Source of the DNA: Pullulanibacillus pueri
GTDB taxonomy: Bacteria; Bacillota; Bacilli; Bacillales; Sporolactobacillaceae
Direction of reading: 5' to 3'
Assembly (NCBI RefSeq): GCF_014639255.1
Contig: NZ_BMFV01000017.1
Span: 29,500-93,499 of the forward strand
Length of the DNA stretch: 64,000 nucleotides
Position numbers and translations under genes: made by a program. Below the pieces are notes generated by a model that saw nothing but the letters and a program-made list of their open reading frames with translations, did no database searches and was not told where the DNA came from. This document shows, one piece after another, positions 35,111-44,541 of this stretch; positions within the stretch are counted from its first letter, which is position 1; the number at the start of each line of letters is the position of its first letter.

Positions 35111-37024
35111 ATGAATAAGATTATCGTTATTGCACCATCAAAAGAATTTGCAGACACGGTAAGAAATGCAGTTGGAGATAGCTTTAAGATTTATGTTCCT
35201 GAAAATGATAGAGATTTTTCCTTTAAAGAAACCTTGCCTATTGCTCAATGCGAAGAGGAACAAGGAGCAGAGGTTATTATCACTCGGGGTGGCCAAGCCA
35301 CTCATTTAAAAGAAAAAGTCAACATTCCCGTTGTTGAAGTTAAAATGACCGTTCTTGATATCCTCCGGACTGTGCACTCTTTAAAAACGAGATATCAACG
35401 CATTGGCTTGATTGGTGTGGAAAATATCATTTGTGATTATCGTGAATTAGGAAGTTATATTGATATTAAGATCTACCCTGTCTTCTCGTATGAACACGAC
35501 TTGGACATACAAGTGAGACAAGCCATCACGGATCAAGTGGACTTTATTGTTGGAGATGGGATGTCCGTCGATTACGCGAAGCAATTTGGATTGCCTGGCA
35601 TTAAATTAATGCCATCAAAGGCAAGTGTACAGGAGGCCTTTGATATCGCTGAAAACCTCGTACTTGCTCGCTTTCAGGAAAGAAAAATCAATGAACAATT
35701 ACGTATGATTCTCGAAACAGCACAAGACGGTATCTTTATCGTTTCCAATGATACCCAGATTGTTTTGGCAAATAACCGGGCCCTTCATCTTCTGCAACAA
35801 GAACATGACACATTTATTAATCAACCTATCGAAAATGCTCTCGGTAAAGGTTCAGAGCTCGTTCAATTAATCAAGGGGGAGCAAGAATTTAATGGAGAGA
35901 TTGCTAAACTGCATGATTTAATTGTTTCCGTCTCTAAGCGTACCATCTCGGTTGGTCAAGAAAAAATAGGCTGGGTGGTGACCTTGCAGGATGTCACACA
36001 AATCCAAAAGCTTGAGCGGAAAATTCGACGCCAGTTAAATCATACTGGGTTCTTAGCTAAACAAAGCCTTTCCGATATGGTGGCGATCGCCCCTAATATG
36101 AAGAATGTCGTCGAGAAAATTATCCACTTTAGCCAAACCGATTCTACAATTCTCTTACAGGGCGAGACAGGGACAGGAAAAGAATTGGTCGCCCAAAGCA
36201 TCCATAATCAAAGCCTGCGTAAAAATAGGCCCTTTGTCCCTATTAATTGCGGGGCACTGCCTAGTCATCTGCTCGAGAGTGAATTATTTGGTTATGAGCC
36301 CGGAGCTTTTACTGGGGCAAACCGCAACGGTAAAGCAGGATTATTTGAATTGGCACATACGGGGACGATCTTCCTTGATGAGATTGGTGAAATTCCCCTT
36401 GAATTGCAGTCACGCCTTCTTCGTGTCATTCAAGAGCGCGAGATTATGCGGATAGGGGGAAGTTCCATTATTACTGTTGATGTACGCATCATTGCCGCCA
36501 CACATCGTAACTTGCAAACGGCGATCGAGGAGGGGAAATTTCGTGATGACTTATATTATCGTCTCAATGTCCTCAACATCCCGCTCCCTTCTTTGCGAGA
36601 CCGTAAGGAGGACATCCCTTTACTTGTAGACGCGCTACTCGATAAAATGAGCCATCGATATAAATGCCCAAGACCACAATTACCGAAAGAAATGCTGGAC
36701 ACCTTTATCCGCTATTCCTGGCCAGGGAATATTAGAGAAATGGAAAATATCTTAGAAAGACTTGTCGTGTTATTTCAGGCAAAAATACCAAACGAAGTCA
36801 TTTTTAAAGAAGTGATAGAGGAACTAAAGGAAAGCCACGGACTCTCTAAAGATGACCAAGATGAGCACACAGCCCCCTCCCCTTTCCTAGAAGGCACACT
36901 TAAGGATATGGAAACGGCCATTATTCTTGATCATCTCGAGAGAAATAATGGAAATAAAGACCTCACAGCGCAAAAACTAGGCATCAGCCGCGCCACACTA
37001 TGGAGAAAATTGAAGGAAATATAG
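35111..37024 (+). CDS. Sigma-54-dependent activator, PrpR_N-PAS-AAA-Fis
   Basis: This is a 637-residue activator. The N-terminal 180 residues are a PrpR_N-type sensory domain, followed by PAS (about 190-300) and AAA+ (about 310-550) with Walker A GETGTGKE, the sigma-54 contact loop ELFGYEPGAFTGA and Walker B TIFLDEIGE. A Fis-type HTH closes it (AQKLGISRATLWRKLKE). The start ATG 35111 follows GAGGGAG. It is divergent from the RuBisCO-like operon, which has a -24/-12 promoter, and presumably senses an acid-sugar intermediate. Confidence 0.94.
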   Translation: MNKIIVIAPSKEFADTVRNAVGDSFKIYVPENDRDFSFKETLPIAQCEEEQGAEVIITRGGQATHLKEKVNIPVVEVKMTVLDILRTVHSLKTRYQRIGLIGVENIICDYRELGSYIDIKIYPVFSYEHDLDIQVRQAITDQVDFIVGDGMSVDYAKQFGLPGIKLMPSKASVQEAFDIAENLVLARFQERKINEQLRMILETAQDGIFIVSNDTQIVLANNRALHLLQQEHDTFINQPIENALGKGSELVQLIKGEQEFNGEIAKLHDLIVSVSKRTISVGQEKIGWVVTLQDVTQIQKLERKIRRQLNHTGFLAKQSLSDMVAIAPNMKNVVEKIIHFSQTDSTILLQGETGTGKELVAQSIHNQSLRKNRPFVPINCGALPSHLLESELFGYEPGAFTGANRNGKAGLFELAHTGTIFLDEIGEIPLELQSRLLRVIQEREIMRIGGSSIITVDVRIIAATHRNLQTAIEEGKFRDDLYYRLNVLNIPLPSLRDRKEDIPLLVDALLDKMSHRYKCPRPQLPKEMLDTFIRYSWPGNIREMENILERLVVLFQAKIPNEVIFKEVIEELKESHGLSKDDQDEHTAPSPFLEGTLKDMETAIILDHLERNNGNKDLTAQKLGISRATLWRKLKEI

Positions 37025-37136
37025 CTTCACCGGAGAGCAACACTCGCAAAATTGCTTAGCTTCCACCAAGGGCTAATGGCAAAACCAAAGTATCACCAAC
37101 AAAAACGATGATCCCTAAGTCAGTTGCCCTTTAACG
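37025..37136. other. Intergenic stretch after the activator gene
   Basis: No gene or strong terminator is seen before the repeat that follows. The hairpin at the left end of that repeat (stem around 37170-37210 with an 8-T run) could end the activator transcript. Confidence 0.4.
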
Positions 37137-37430
37137 GAGAGCGGCTGGGCAGAAGTATTTTACTCACAGAAAATCTGAACGTTCAATTTGAACGCCCAGA
37201 TTTTTTTTATTTATTTTCAAGTATAGGACAAATCGCTCCATCAAAAAAATACTTCGCTTTCCACAGGCACGGTCTCCATTCCTCTGAAGGCACAAACTGC
37301 TTTAATGTGGGGCCTTCGGATGCGTGCTGCTTCCTCCAGTGTCTCCGTATTTTAACTGCGCCCTCCATTTCAGACGATCCCCATTTAACTTTTTTGGGCA
37401 TTCATTATTTTGTTTTGTCCCAAACTCTTT
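37137..37430. repeat. MITE-like repeat, copy B, shorter and diverged
   Basis: It begins GCGGCTGGGCAGAAG and ends TTTTGTCCCAAACT, the same outer ends as copy A at 28437. The inner hairpin (AAATCTGAACGTTC/GAACGCCCAGATTT) with its T-run and the segment ACTTCGCTTTCCA-AGGCAC are shared with copy A. It is about 145 bp shorter. Copies A and B bracket the whole acid-sugar operon and its regulator. Confidence 0.7.
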
Positions 37431-37462
37431 CCATTTATTAATAATAGTGTCTTATTCCTTTT

Positions 37463-37490
37463 GGGACAGCGTTCCTGTCCCTATGTCCCA
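37463..37490. repeat. Short palindromic repeat GGGACA...TGTCCC, copy 1
   Basis: The sequence forms GGGACAG/CTGTCCC followed by TATGTCCCA. Near-identical copies lie at 42915 (same direction) and 41736 (inverted). Copies 1 and 2 flank the ydfH-ydfI-ydfJ-like module in opposite directions. Confidence 0.7.
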
Positions 37491-37571
37491 CTCCCTCCCT
37501 TTTGGGCATGTACCATTGGACATGATAAAGTCCTTTTGTTTTCTCTATAATAATACTCAGGTGGTGAGCAT

Positions 37572-38759
37572 ATGAAAAAAATCAATCAACAACATTCACA
37601 AAATATGATTTCTGATATATTTATTGTTTCAAGACTTCCCGTCATCCTAATCATCGTTTTTGTTGGTGTCATTTCTTTAATCCTACAAAATATATACCAT
37701 CCACTTTTAGTGCAAAGTATCATTTTCACCTTGCTCATCATTGTTCATATGCTGGTTTATTGGTTTTCAAACACACTCACTCAGTATAGTAAATGGCTTT
37801 ATATTGTTGTTCAGTACAGTATCATTCATCTCTCTGTCTTTATATTACCTGAGGGAGCCTTTGCCTTTTTTATTGGCTCACTTCCAATTTTACTGGTGCA
37901 ATTTATACCCTTATTTCAAAACACGCTAAAAATCACGGCGCTTTTTTCGGGATTATTTATTATCTATCTCATCCTCACTATAATAAATAAAGGTCCAAAT
38001 GCCTTACCCGTCTATTTTGCAGTAACATTTTTCTTACTCATCATGGTTATCTTTTATTCGGCCACCTACAATAGACAAGTCGATGCCCGAATTCGAATGG
38101 AGTATTATTTAAACAAGCTTCAATCGGCATATCAAAAAGTAGAATACCTCACCTTGGTTAATGAAAGACAACGAATGGCGAGGGATTTACATGATACCCT
38201 TGCTCAAGGGTTGGCTGGTCTAATCATGCAATTAGAAGCGATGGATGCTCATTTAAAAAAGGGGAATACCCCAAGAGCTCAAGAAATTGTCCAATCCTCC
38301 ATGGTCCATGCAAGAGAAACCTTAAGAAACGCCAGAAAAGCCATTGATGATTTAAGGGAAAATGGTTATATCGAAAACTTTCATCAAGCTGTTCTTAATA
38401 TTATTGAGCAATTTGAGCACACTCGGTTTATTAAAGTCGACCACGATATTGATCCGGTCCCTGCCTTGTCAAACTTTGTGATGGAAAACAGCCTTTATAT
38501 TCTGAGCGAGTGTTTAGAAAATATAACCAAGCACGCCGAGGCGACTCGGACAAAAATAAAAATAAAAAAAATAGATGATGCATTACTTATGGAAATTACG
38601 GATAATGGAAAAGGATTTAAAACTAAAAACATAGGAAAACAACTAGGTAAATATGGCTTACTCGGCTTAAAGGAACGCAGTCAGCTTATCGGAGCAGACC
38701 TCTTGATCAACAGTACACCCGGAAGCGGAACGATCGTTACAGTCACCATCCCGCTCTAA
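37572..38759 (+). CDS. ydfH: Membrane sensor histidine kinase, NarL-type (YdfH-like)
   Basis: This 395-residue kinase has five or six membrane helices in the first 170 residues and a very short extracytoplasmic part. A HisKA_3 dimerisation domain carries the phospho-His in MARDLHDTLAQGLAGL (about residue 214). The HATPase has ENITKHAEA and DNGKGFK. It is the partner of the response regulator 17 nt downstream. The neighbouring MMPL gene matches the B. subtilis YdfH-YdfI-YdfJ arrangement. Start ATG follows GGTGGTGAG. Confidence 0.88.
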   Translation: MKKINQQHSQNMISDIFIVSRLPVILIIVFVGVISLILQNIYHPLLVQSIIFTLLIIVHMLVYWFSNTLTQYSKWLYIVVQYSIIHLSVFILPEGAFAFFIGSLPILLVQFIPLFQNTLKITALFSGLFIIYLILTIINKGPNALPVYFAVTFFLLIMVIFYSATYNRQVDARIRMEYYLNKLQSAYQKVEYLTLVNERQRMARDLHDTLAQGLAGLIMQLEAMDAHLKKGNTPRAQEIVQSSMVHARETLRNARKAIDDLRENGYIENFHQAVLNIIEQFEHTRFIKVDHDIDPVPALSNFVMENSLYILSECLENITKHAEATRTKIKIKKIDDALLMEITDNGKGFKTKNIGKQLGKYGLLGLKERSQLIGADLLINSTPGSGTIVTVTIPL

Positions 38760-38775
38760 TGGAAAGGAGATCCTG

Positions 38776-39420
38776 ATGACTTACAGTGTATTAATCGTTG
38801 ATGACCATTTTGTTGTAAGAGAAGGATTAAAGCTTATTTTAGAAACCAATGATCGATTTGAGGTGATTGGTGAAGCAGAGAACGGAAGCAAAGCCCTTGA
38901 ATTTATTGAAAATCATGAACCCGATGTTATATTAATGGATCTTAAAATGCCTGTCATGGATGGTTTAGAGACCATTAAAGCCTTAAATGATGGAGGCGCT
39001 GAAATCCCAATTATTATTTTAACCACCTACAATGAAGACGAACTAATGATGGAAGCTTTATCATTAGGGGCTAAAGGTTATCTTTTAAAAGACACGAGCC
39101 GAGAGGACCTCTTTCACACGATTGAATCAGCTATTAGAGGAGAAACCTTACTTAAACCAGAAACAATGGCCAAGCTTTTAACTTTAAAAGACAAAAATCA
39201 TCATCGGCGAACACTTCTAGATAAAAACGTTCTCACAGACAAGGAACTTTTTATTGTCCAAGCTGTTGCGAAAGGCTATAGAAACAAAGAAATAGCCTTA
39301 GACATGGGAATTGCAGAGCGAACGATCAAAGCTCATTTAACCAATATTTTCAATAAACTCAGTGTCAACTCAAGAGCCGAAGCAGTTGCCGTAGCTATGG
39401 AAAATGAATTAATCCATTGA
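38776..39420 (+). CDS. ydfI: Response regulator, NarL/LuxR family (YdfI-like)
   Basis: This 214-residue protein has an N-terminal receiver with the phospho-Asp in VILMDLKMP (about residue 55), the conserved Thr in LTTYNE and Lys in YLLKD. The C-terminal LuxR-type HTH (VAKGYRNKEIALDMGIAERTIKAHLTNIF) is at about 150-205. AAAGGAG precedes the ATG. A terminator follows, so the MMPL gene downstream is probably a separate, regulated unit. Confidence 0.93.
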   Translation: MTYSVLIVDDHFVVREGLKLILETNDRFEVIGEAENGSKALEFIENHEPDVILMDLKMPVMDGLETIKALNDGGAEIPIIILTTYNEDELMMEALSLGAKGYLLKDTSREDLFHTIESAIRGETLLKPETMAKLLTLKDKNHHRRTLLDKNVLTDKELFIVQAVAKGYRNKEIALDMGIAERTIKAHLTNIFNKLSVNSRAEAVAVAMENELIH

Positions 39421-39429
39421 AATCTGCCC

Positions 39430-39470
39430 AATCGTACATAGGACCTTTGCCCTGTTGTACGATTTTTTTT
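39430..39470 (+). terminator. Terminator after the two-component genes
   Basis: A 9-bp stem AATCGTACA/TGTACGATT is followed by a run of T, 10 nt after the response regulator stop. Confidence 0.85.
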
Positions 39471-39496
39471 AGGAGGTATTAAATTAGAATTAAAAC

Positions 39497-39511
39497 ATCA
39501 CCATATGTGAT
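39497..39511. promoter_or_regulatory. Imperfect palindrome upstream of the MMPL gene
   Basis: ATCACCATATGTGAT lies 32 nt before the MMPL start, between the terminator and the gene. It could be a binding site for the adjacent response regulator. The assignment rests only on position and symmetry. Confidence 0.3.
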
Positions 39512-39543
39512 AAATGGAATAGGAGATTTGGAAGGAGTTAAAC

Positions 39544-41733
39544 ATGGCAAAGTTACTTTATAAACTAGGAAAATGGGCAGTAGACCATAAAAAAAGTGTT
39601 TTTGGCACCACGATTGGCATACTCATCATCCTCGCTATTTTCGCAGGGACACTAGGTCCAAAATTTAATGAGGACATGTCCATTCCTGGATCTGAATCCG
39701 TTAAAGCGATGACCATCATTAATAAAGAATTCAGTTCTGGACAAGGATCAAGTGGCGCCCAAACCCAAATTATATTTAAAGCACCAAAGGATAAGACGCT
39801 CACCTCTACTTCTGTGAACACGAGCATTTCAAAAGCATTAGAGACCATCCAAAAGAATAAAGCCGTTGCTTCCGTGGCAGCACCATCACAATTAAAAAAC
39901 CTCACGCAAGATCAAAAGATTGGCTACGCTGTTGTGACCTTTAAGGATCAAGCACCTGACGTCTCTGACGCTAGTAAAGATATAATCTTAGATAATGTCA
40001 AAAAAATTCGCGATGCTGGGATTCAGGCTGAGTTATCAGGGGACATCGATTTTTCAAAGTCCTCAAGTGGCTCAACTGAAGCCATTGGGATCATTGTCGC
40101 TCTCATCATCCTCTCCATTACCTTTTTATCCTTCTTAGTGGGGATTATGCCGATTCTAACATCGGTTTTTGGACTCGGGATTAGTTTACTACTCATCTTA
40201 TTAGGCTCAAGAGTGATCGATATGCCTTCTGTTTCCCTGACACTTGCCGCTATGCTGGGACTGGCTGTAGGGATTGACTATTCACTCTTTATACTCAATC
40301 GCTTCAGAAAGCAACTGTCTGAAGGGCATTCTGTTAAAGAAGCCATCGCGATTGCCAATGGCACATCCGGCAGTGCCGTTGTATTTGCCGGTCTGACCGT
40401 GATTATCGCCATGGTCGGCTTATGTGTTGTCAACATTCCTTTCTTAACCATCATGGGCCTTGGCGCTGCTCTAAGTGTTTTCTTTGCCGTTCTTGTCGCC
40501 GTGATTTTTGTTCCTGCCGTTCTTGCAATGTTTGGAAATAAACTCGGTCCAGATAGAAAGAATAGATTTCTGCAGTGGGTGACTTTTTCTAGAAAGAGAA
40601 AACCGAATTCAAACTCAAAATCCAATGCCTGGGGCCGATTTGTGACAAAGCGCCCACTATTAAAGGCCTTGTTAGGTATTGCCATCCTTGTGGTGATCAG
40701 TCTCCCGATGGGACATATGCATCTCGGCTTACCTGATGATTCACAACAACCAAAGGATAGCACGACAAGAAAAGCTTATGATTTATTTTCTGAAGCTTAC
40801 GGTGAAGGTTATCACAGTTCGCTCGCCATTGTTTTGGAAACAACGAAAGAGACCGCTCACCCGAAGCAGGCCGTATCAGAACTTCAGGATACTCTAGGGT
40901 CATTGAAAAATGTCCAAATGGTGAATCCAGCAGTCCCAAATAAATCCGGGAATCACTATATGATCTCCGTTATGCCTAAAACTGGCCCAAATGACACGAA
41001 AACAAATGATCTTGTAAAGACAATTAGAGACAAAGCCAAGTCTATCGAGAAAGAAAACCATGTCAAAATCATGGTGACAGGACAAACAGCGGTGAGTATT
41101 GATTTGACCAATAGCTTAAATAAGGCCATTCCATTATTTGCATCCATTATTGTTGGACTTGCCTTTATTCTCCTCGTTGTTGTTTTCCGTTCCATTCTAG
41201 TCCCTTTAAAAGCCGTTTTAGGATTTGTTTTGTCGCTTGTAGCTTCACTCGGTTTCGTCATCTTTGTGATTCAAGATGGCCATCTAACACAACTGTTTGG
41301 TGTCTCGGCGACGGGGCCTATTTTAAATTTCTTACCGATCTTCCTTATCGGGATTCTGTTTGGACTCGCGATGGACTATGAAGTCTTCCTCGTCAGCCGC
41401 ATCCGTGAGGAATACGTTCACAAAGGCAATGCTCACAAGGCAATTTTAGCCGGGATTAAAGAAAGTGGTGGCGTCGTTACAGCTGCGGCCTTAATTATGA
41501 TCAGTGTCTTTGTTGGTTTCATGCTGACGCCTGATGTGATGATAAAATCCATGGGAATGGCCTTTACTTTCGGTGTGTTCTTTGACGCCTTTATCGTAAG
41601 AATGACCATTGTCCCCGCCGTCATGACACTAATGGGCGATGCCGCATGGTATTTACCCAAATGGTTGGATAAGATTTTGCCTAACTTTGATATTGAAGGT
41701 GAAGCGATTATGCGTGAGGTCAAGGGTAAATAA
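39544..41733 (+). CDS. ydfJ: MMPL/RND-family transporter (YdfJ-like)
   Basis: This 729-residue protein has about 12 membrane helices in two halves, each with one helix, a large outer loop, then five helices. MMPL features include AMLGLAVGIDYSLFILNRFR in the first half and GILFGLAMDYEVFLVSRIRE in the second, with the Asp-Tyr proton-relay pair in each. Such proteins export lipids or toxic compounds. B. subtilis YdfJ is controlled by YdfHI, and the gene order here is the same. GAAGGAG precedes the ATG. Confidence 0.92.
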   Translation: MAKLLYKLGKWAVDHKKSVFGTTIGILIILAIFAGTLGPKFNEDMSIPGSESVKAMTIINKEFSSGQGSSGAQTQIIFKAPKDKTLTSTSVNTSISKALETIQKNKAVASVAAPSQLKNLTQDQKIGYAVVTFKDQAPDVSDASKDIILDNVKKIRDAGIQAELSGDIDFSKSSSGSTEAIGIIVALIILSITFLSFLVGIMPILTSVFGLGISLLLILLGSRVIDMPSVSLTLAAMLGLAVGIDYSLFILNRFRKQLSEGHSVKEAIAIANGTSGSAVVFAGLTVIIAMVGLCVVNIPFLTIMGLGAALSVFFAVLVAVIFVPAVLAMFGNKLGPDRKNRFLQWVTFSRKRKPNSNSKSNAWGRFVTKRPLLKALLGIAILVVISLPMGHMHLGLPDDSQQPKDSTTRKAYDLFSEAYGEGYHSSLAIVLETTKETAHPKQAVSELQDTLGSLKNVQMVNPAVPNKSGNHYMISVMPKTGPNDTKTNDLVKTIRDKAKSIEKENHVKIMVTGQTAVSIDLTNSLNKAIPLFASIIVGLAFILLVVVFRSILVPLKAVLGFVLSLVASLGFVIFVIQDGHLTQLFGVSATGPILNFLPIFLIGILFGLAMDYEVFLVSRIREEYVHKGNAHKAILAGIKESGGVVTAAALIMISVFVGFMLTPDVMIKSMGMAFTFGVFFDAFIVRMTIVPAVMTLMGDAAWYLPKWLDKILPNFDIEGEAIMREVKGK

Positions 41734-41735
41734 GC

Positions 41736-41764
41736 GGGACATTAGGGACAGGAACCTTGTCCCA
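41736..41764. repeat. Short palindromic repeat, copy 2 (inverted)
   Basis: Reads GGGACATTAGGGACAGGAA...TGTCCCA. It is the reverse complement form of copies 1 and 3 and begins 3 nt after the stop of the MMPL gene. Confidence 0.7.
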
Positions 41765-41819
41765 GCTCATAAAATAGCAACATAAGATGAGTAAGAAAGC
41801 AGTGGTATCAAAATCTTTT

Positions 41820-41851
41820 AAAGCACGCGGCTATTGGCCCGTGCTTTTTTT
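41820..41851 (+). terminator. Terminator after the MMPL gene
   Basis: An 8-bp stem AAAGCACG/CGTGCTTT with a 12-nt loop is followed by a run of T, about 85 nt after the stop codon. Confidence 0.85.
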
Positions 41852-41876
41852 AATTCAAGGTTAAGCAAGTTGCGTG

Positions 41877-42777
41877 CAATTGACATTCGCCACTCATTTT
41901 AATAGCAATGGAGATTTAAATGAGAATATAATATCTTTACAAAAACTCAACAAGGTTTGCCCATTGATTGTGAAAAGGTTGTTGAAAACGATATTAAGTA
42001 TGGAGACCTTTGCCACACACTTCAGCAACATGGCTCTGCCTACATAATCTTGCGTCCCTTCCACATATTTCGGTTACTGTAGCTTGTGCAATAGCAACCC
42101 ATGGTTCAGTAATGACAATCAAAATTTAGCGACAGCGGTACGTGCTATGGAATTTGTCACTGTTAATGGCGGCGTGTCACTTTTTCGAGGGAAAACCAGA
42201 AGTAGCTTTACATGGTGAAGTTGTTGGTCTCAGTGGATTGGGTACCGTCACCCAGCTAAATAGCTATCCTTCCTAGCCATAAAATGAGCCCAGCTGTTTT
42301 AAAAAACTTCTTTTAGAACAATTCAAGGGCAACTTTGACAACATTTATTCTAGTGCTTATAGCGTAAGTCTTTTTACAGATTGCAGGATGAAACATTTAA
42401 CAAAGTTGCGGATGAAGAGCAAACTGCAGATGATCAGACTTATTCGTTAGGAGAAGACTTTTTTGAGGCAAGGGTAGCCAAAGAAAACCGCCATCACGTA
42501 TCAGGGTTGGGGCAAAAATTGTACAACGAAGCTAGATATGCCTGGGGTTTCGCTTAACCCCCTGCCACACTTCCAAATAGATTTTCACTTCAAGAGGCCA
42601 AGAGCTGCAAAAGCAGTCCATTACGGTCCGGCAGCATGCTTATAACACTTTTTTTTCACTTAGGGACACTCGAAAAAAGATTGCACCACATCCCCGTCAT
42701 ACCCGAAGTCCGAACCCTTGCACAGGACAAGCTTTAGTTACGCCCAACCTATAATAAGGATTCCGTTGTCACTCAGT
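41877..42777 (+). pseudogene. Decayed alditol/lactone oxidase gene, paralogue of the gene at 48364
   Basis: This stretch without a long reading frame aligns base by base with the intact FAD oxidase gene at 48364. Matching pieces include TATGGAGACCTTTGCCACAC, CTTCCACATATTTC, GCTTGTGCAATAGCAAC, AATCAAAATTTAGC and GATTCCGTTGTCACTC, in the same order. Stop codons, indels and loss of both ends show it is dead. The resemblance begins in the FAD-binding motif region (ATTCGCCACTCATTTTAA). It is either an old tandem duplication or a second acquired copy. Confidence 0.85.
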
Positions 42778-42836
42778 CTATAAACGCAAAATAGACTTGA
42801 CTACTTCGTCTCACAAGACAGATCAATTTACCTAAT

Positions 42837-42879
42837 ATAAAAAGGAGCTCCCCATAAGCTGGTTACCTTATGAGGAGCC
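42837..42879 (-). terminator. Terminator after the DHA2 efflux gene
   Basis: On the minus strand GGCTCCTCATAAG pairs with CTTATGGGGAGC and is followed by TCC and a T-run. It lies about 65 nt after the stop of the efflux gene. Confidence 0.75.
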
Positions 42880-42914
42880 CTATAATTATTTCACTTTCCG
42901 TATTTTAGTGTTTT

Positions 42915-42942
42915 GGGACAACGTTCCTGTCCCTATGTCCCA
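42915..42942. repeat. Short palindromic repeat, copy 3
   Basis: Differs from copy 1 at 37463 by a single base (GGGACAACG in place of GGGACAGCG). It lies 3 nt beyond the stop of the DHA2 efflux gene. Confidence 0.7.
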
Positions 42943-42945
42943 CTA

Positions 42946-44541
42946 TTAATTATCACTTGCTGGCACTTTGCTTGATTGATGTTCTTTATTTTCACCTTCA
43001 TCAACGGGCTTATTCTTACGTAATAAGAAGGCAAGAACAAAGGCGACTAGAGAAAGAATCGTGGCAACAACAAAGGCGTCATTCATCCCTTGAATGGTTG
43101 CTTCACTTAAGATATGCCCAATCTTTTGAACAGAGGTTGCATCAACACCCTGAGCTGCTAATTTTTGCGGTAAATTCGTTGTATCATCAATACCTGCGAG
43201 CAGGCCTAATACTTTTGGTGCTATTCCGCTTGTCTTGAGCATGTCTTGCATATGCGTAATCGTATGGTTAGTCATAACTGTTACAAGGATAGCTGTACCA
43301 ATAGAACCGGAAATCATTCTAATGGTATTCACCATCGCCGTACCGTGAGCATTCCATTTTTGTGGTAATGCGTTCAGACCCGCTGTCATGATAGGCATCA
43401 TCAACATTGACATACCAAACATACGAGCAGAGTAGAGAACAATCAGAGTTGTATAAGACATTGAATCTGTTAAGTTCGAAAACTCGTAAGTTGTCACAAC
43501 AGTAATCGCCAAACCGACAACCGCTAACCAACGTGGACCAATTTTATCGAAAATTTTACCGGTAATTGGAGACATAATCCCCATTAAGATAGCACCTGGC
43601 AACAATAATAATCCTGATTTAAGTGGTGTAAATCCACGAATATCTTGTAAGTACAATGGGACGATAATCATCGCTGCAAACATCGCCATTGTGATGATGA
43701 CGTTAATAAGCGTAGATAAAGTAAACATCCAATACTTAAAAACGCGGAATTCTAACATTGGGACTTTAGAAACCATTTGTTTCCAAATGAAGAGAAGTAG
43801 GAAGAAAGCTCCCCCAACAAGAGTCACAATTACCTCAACACTTCCCCAGCCTTTACCTGGAGTACCTGCTGTACTAAAGCCATATAATAAGCCACCAAAT
43901 CCTAATGTAGATAGGATAATACTGATGATATCAATTTTAGGAAATGTTCTTTTCCCTACGTTTTTCAAGACAAAAATGGAGAGAATAATATCAATAACTG
44001 CAATTGGCAAGATAATATAAAATAATACACGCCATGAATAGTTTTGGACAATCCAACCTGAAAGTGTTGGCCCAACAGCTGGAGCAAAGATCATTGCAAT
44101 CCCCATTACACCCATCGCTGATCCCCGTTTTTCAATAGGGAAAATAGTTAATAAAGTATTGGTAAGAAGCGGCATCATAATACCAGCACCTGCAGCCTGG
44201 ACAACACGACCCGCTATTAAGGTGTCAAAACCTGGTGCAAGGGCACAAATCAATGTACCTGCAGCAAAAAGTCCCATTGCAGTAATATACAGCTGTCTAG
44301 TTGTAAAACGTTGCATTAAGAACGCTGTGACAGGAATAAGGACACCGTTAACGAGCATAAAAGCTGTTGTTAACCATTGACCAGTACTTGCGCCAATCTC
44401 TAAATCTGTCATAATTTTTGGCAAGGCAACGTTCATTAATGTTTGGTTCAATAAAGCAACGAACGCACCTGCAACCATAACCGCCATGATGGCTATGGGA
44501 TTAAAATGCTTTTCTTCTACATTACTATTTTGACTCGTCAT
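42946..44541 (-). CDS. DHA2-family (EmrB/QacA) drug-efflux MFS transporter
   Basis: This 531-residue protein has about 14 membrane helices. Early segments include LNQTLMNVALPKIM, with the DHA2 signature, and motif C-like AGAGIMMPLL and GPTLSGW. It exports drugs or toxic compounds by proton antiport. The start used is ATG 44541, behind AAGGAG at 12 nt. An ATG at 44553 would leave almost no spacer. The gene overlaps the MarR repressor gene, so it is probably repressed by it. Confidence 0.92.
   Translation of the reverse strand: MTSQNSNVEEKHFNPIAIMAVMVAGAFVALLNQTLMNVALPKIMTDLEIGASTGQWLTTAFMLVNGVLIPVTAFLMQRFTTRQLYITAMGLFAAGTLICALAPGFDTLIAGRVVQAAGAGIMMPLLTNTLLTIFPIEKRGSAMGVMGIAMIFAPAVGPTLSGWIVQNYSWRVLFYIILPIAVIDIILSIFVLKNVGKRTFPKIDIISIILSTLGFGGLLYGFSTAGTPGKGWGSVEVIVTLVGGAFFLLLFIWKQMVSKVPMLEFRVFKYWMFTLSTLINVIITMAMFAAMIIVPLYLQDIRGFTPLKSGLLLLPGAILMGIMSPITGKIFDKIGPRWLAVVGLAITVVTTYEFSNLTDSMSYTTLIVLYSARMFGMSMLMMPIMTAGLNALPQKWNAHGTAMVNTIRMISGSIGTAILVTVMTNHTITHMQDMLKTSGIAPKVLGLLAGIDDTTNLPQKLAAQGVDATSVQKIGHILSEATIQGMNDAFVVATILSLVAFVLAFLLRKNKPVDEGENKEHQSSKVPASDN

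Noticed and set aside
37124..37441. Overlapping reading frames on both strands
   Set aside because: They lie within repeat copy B and are not shared with copy A in the same frame.
40278..41723. Antisense reading frames across the MMPL gene
   Set aside because: They are shadows of a well-supported transporter gene in the opposite strand.
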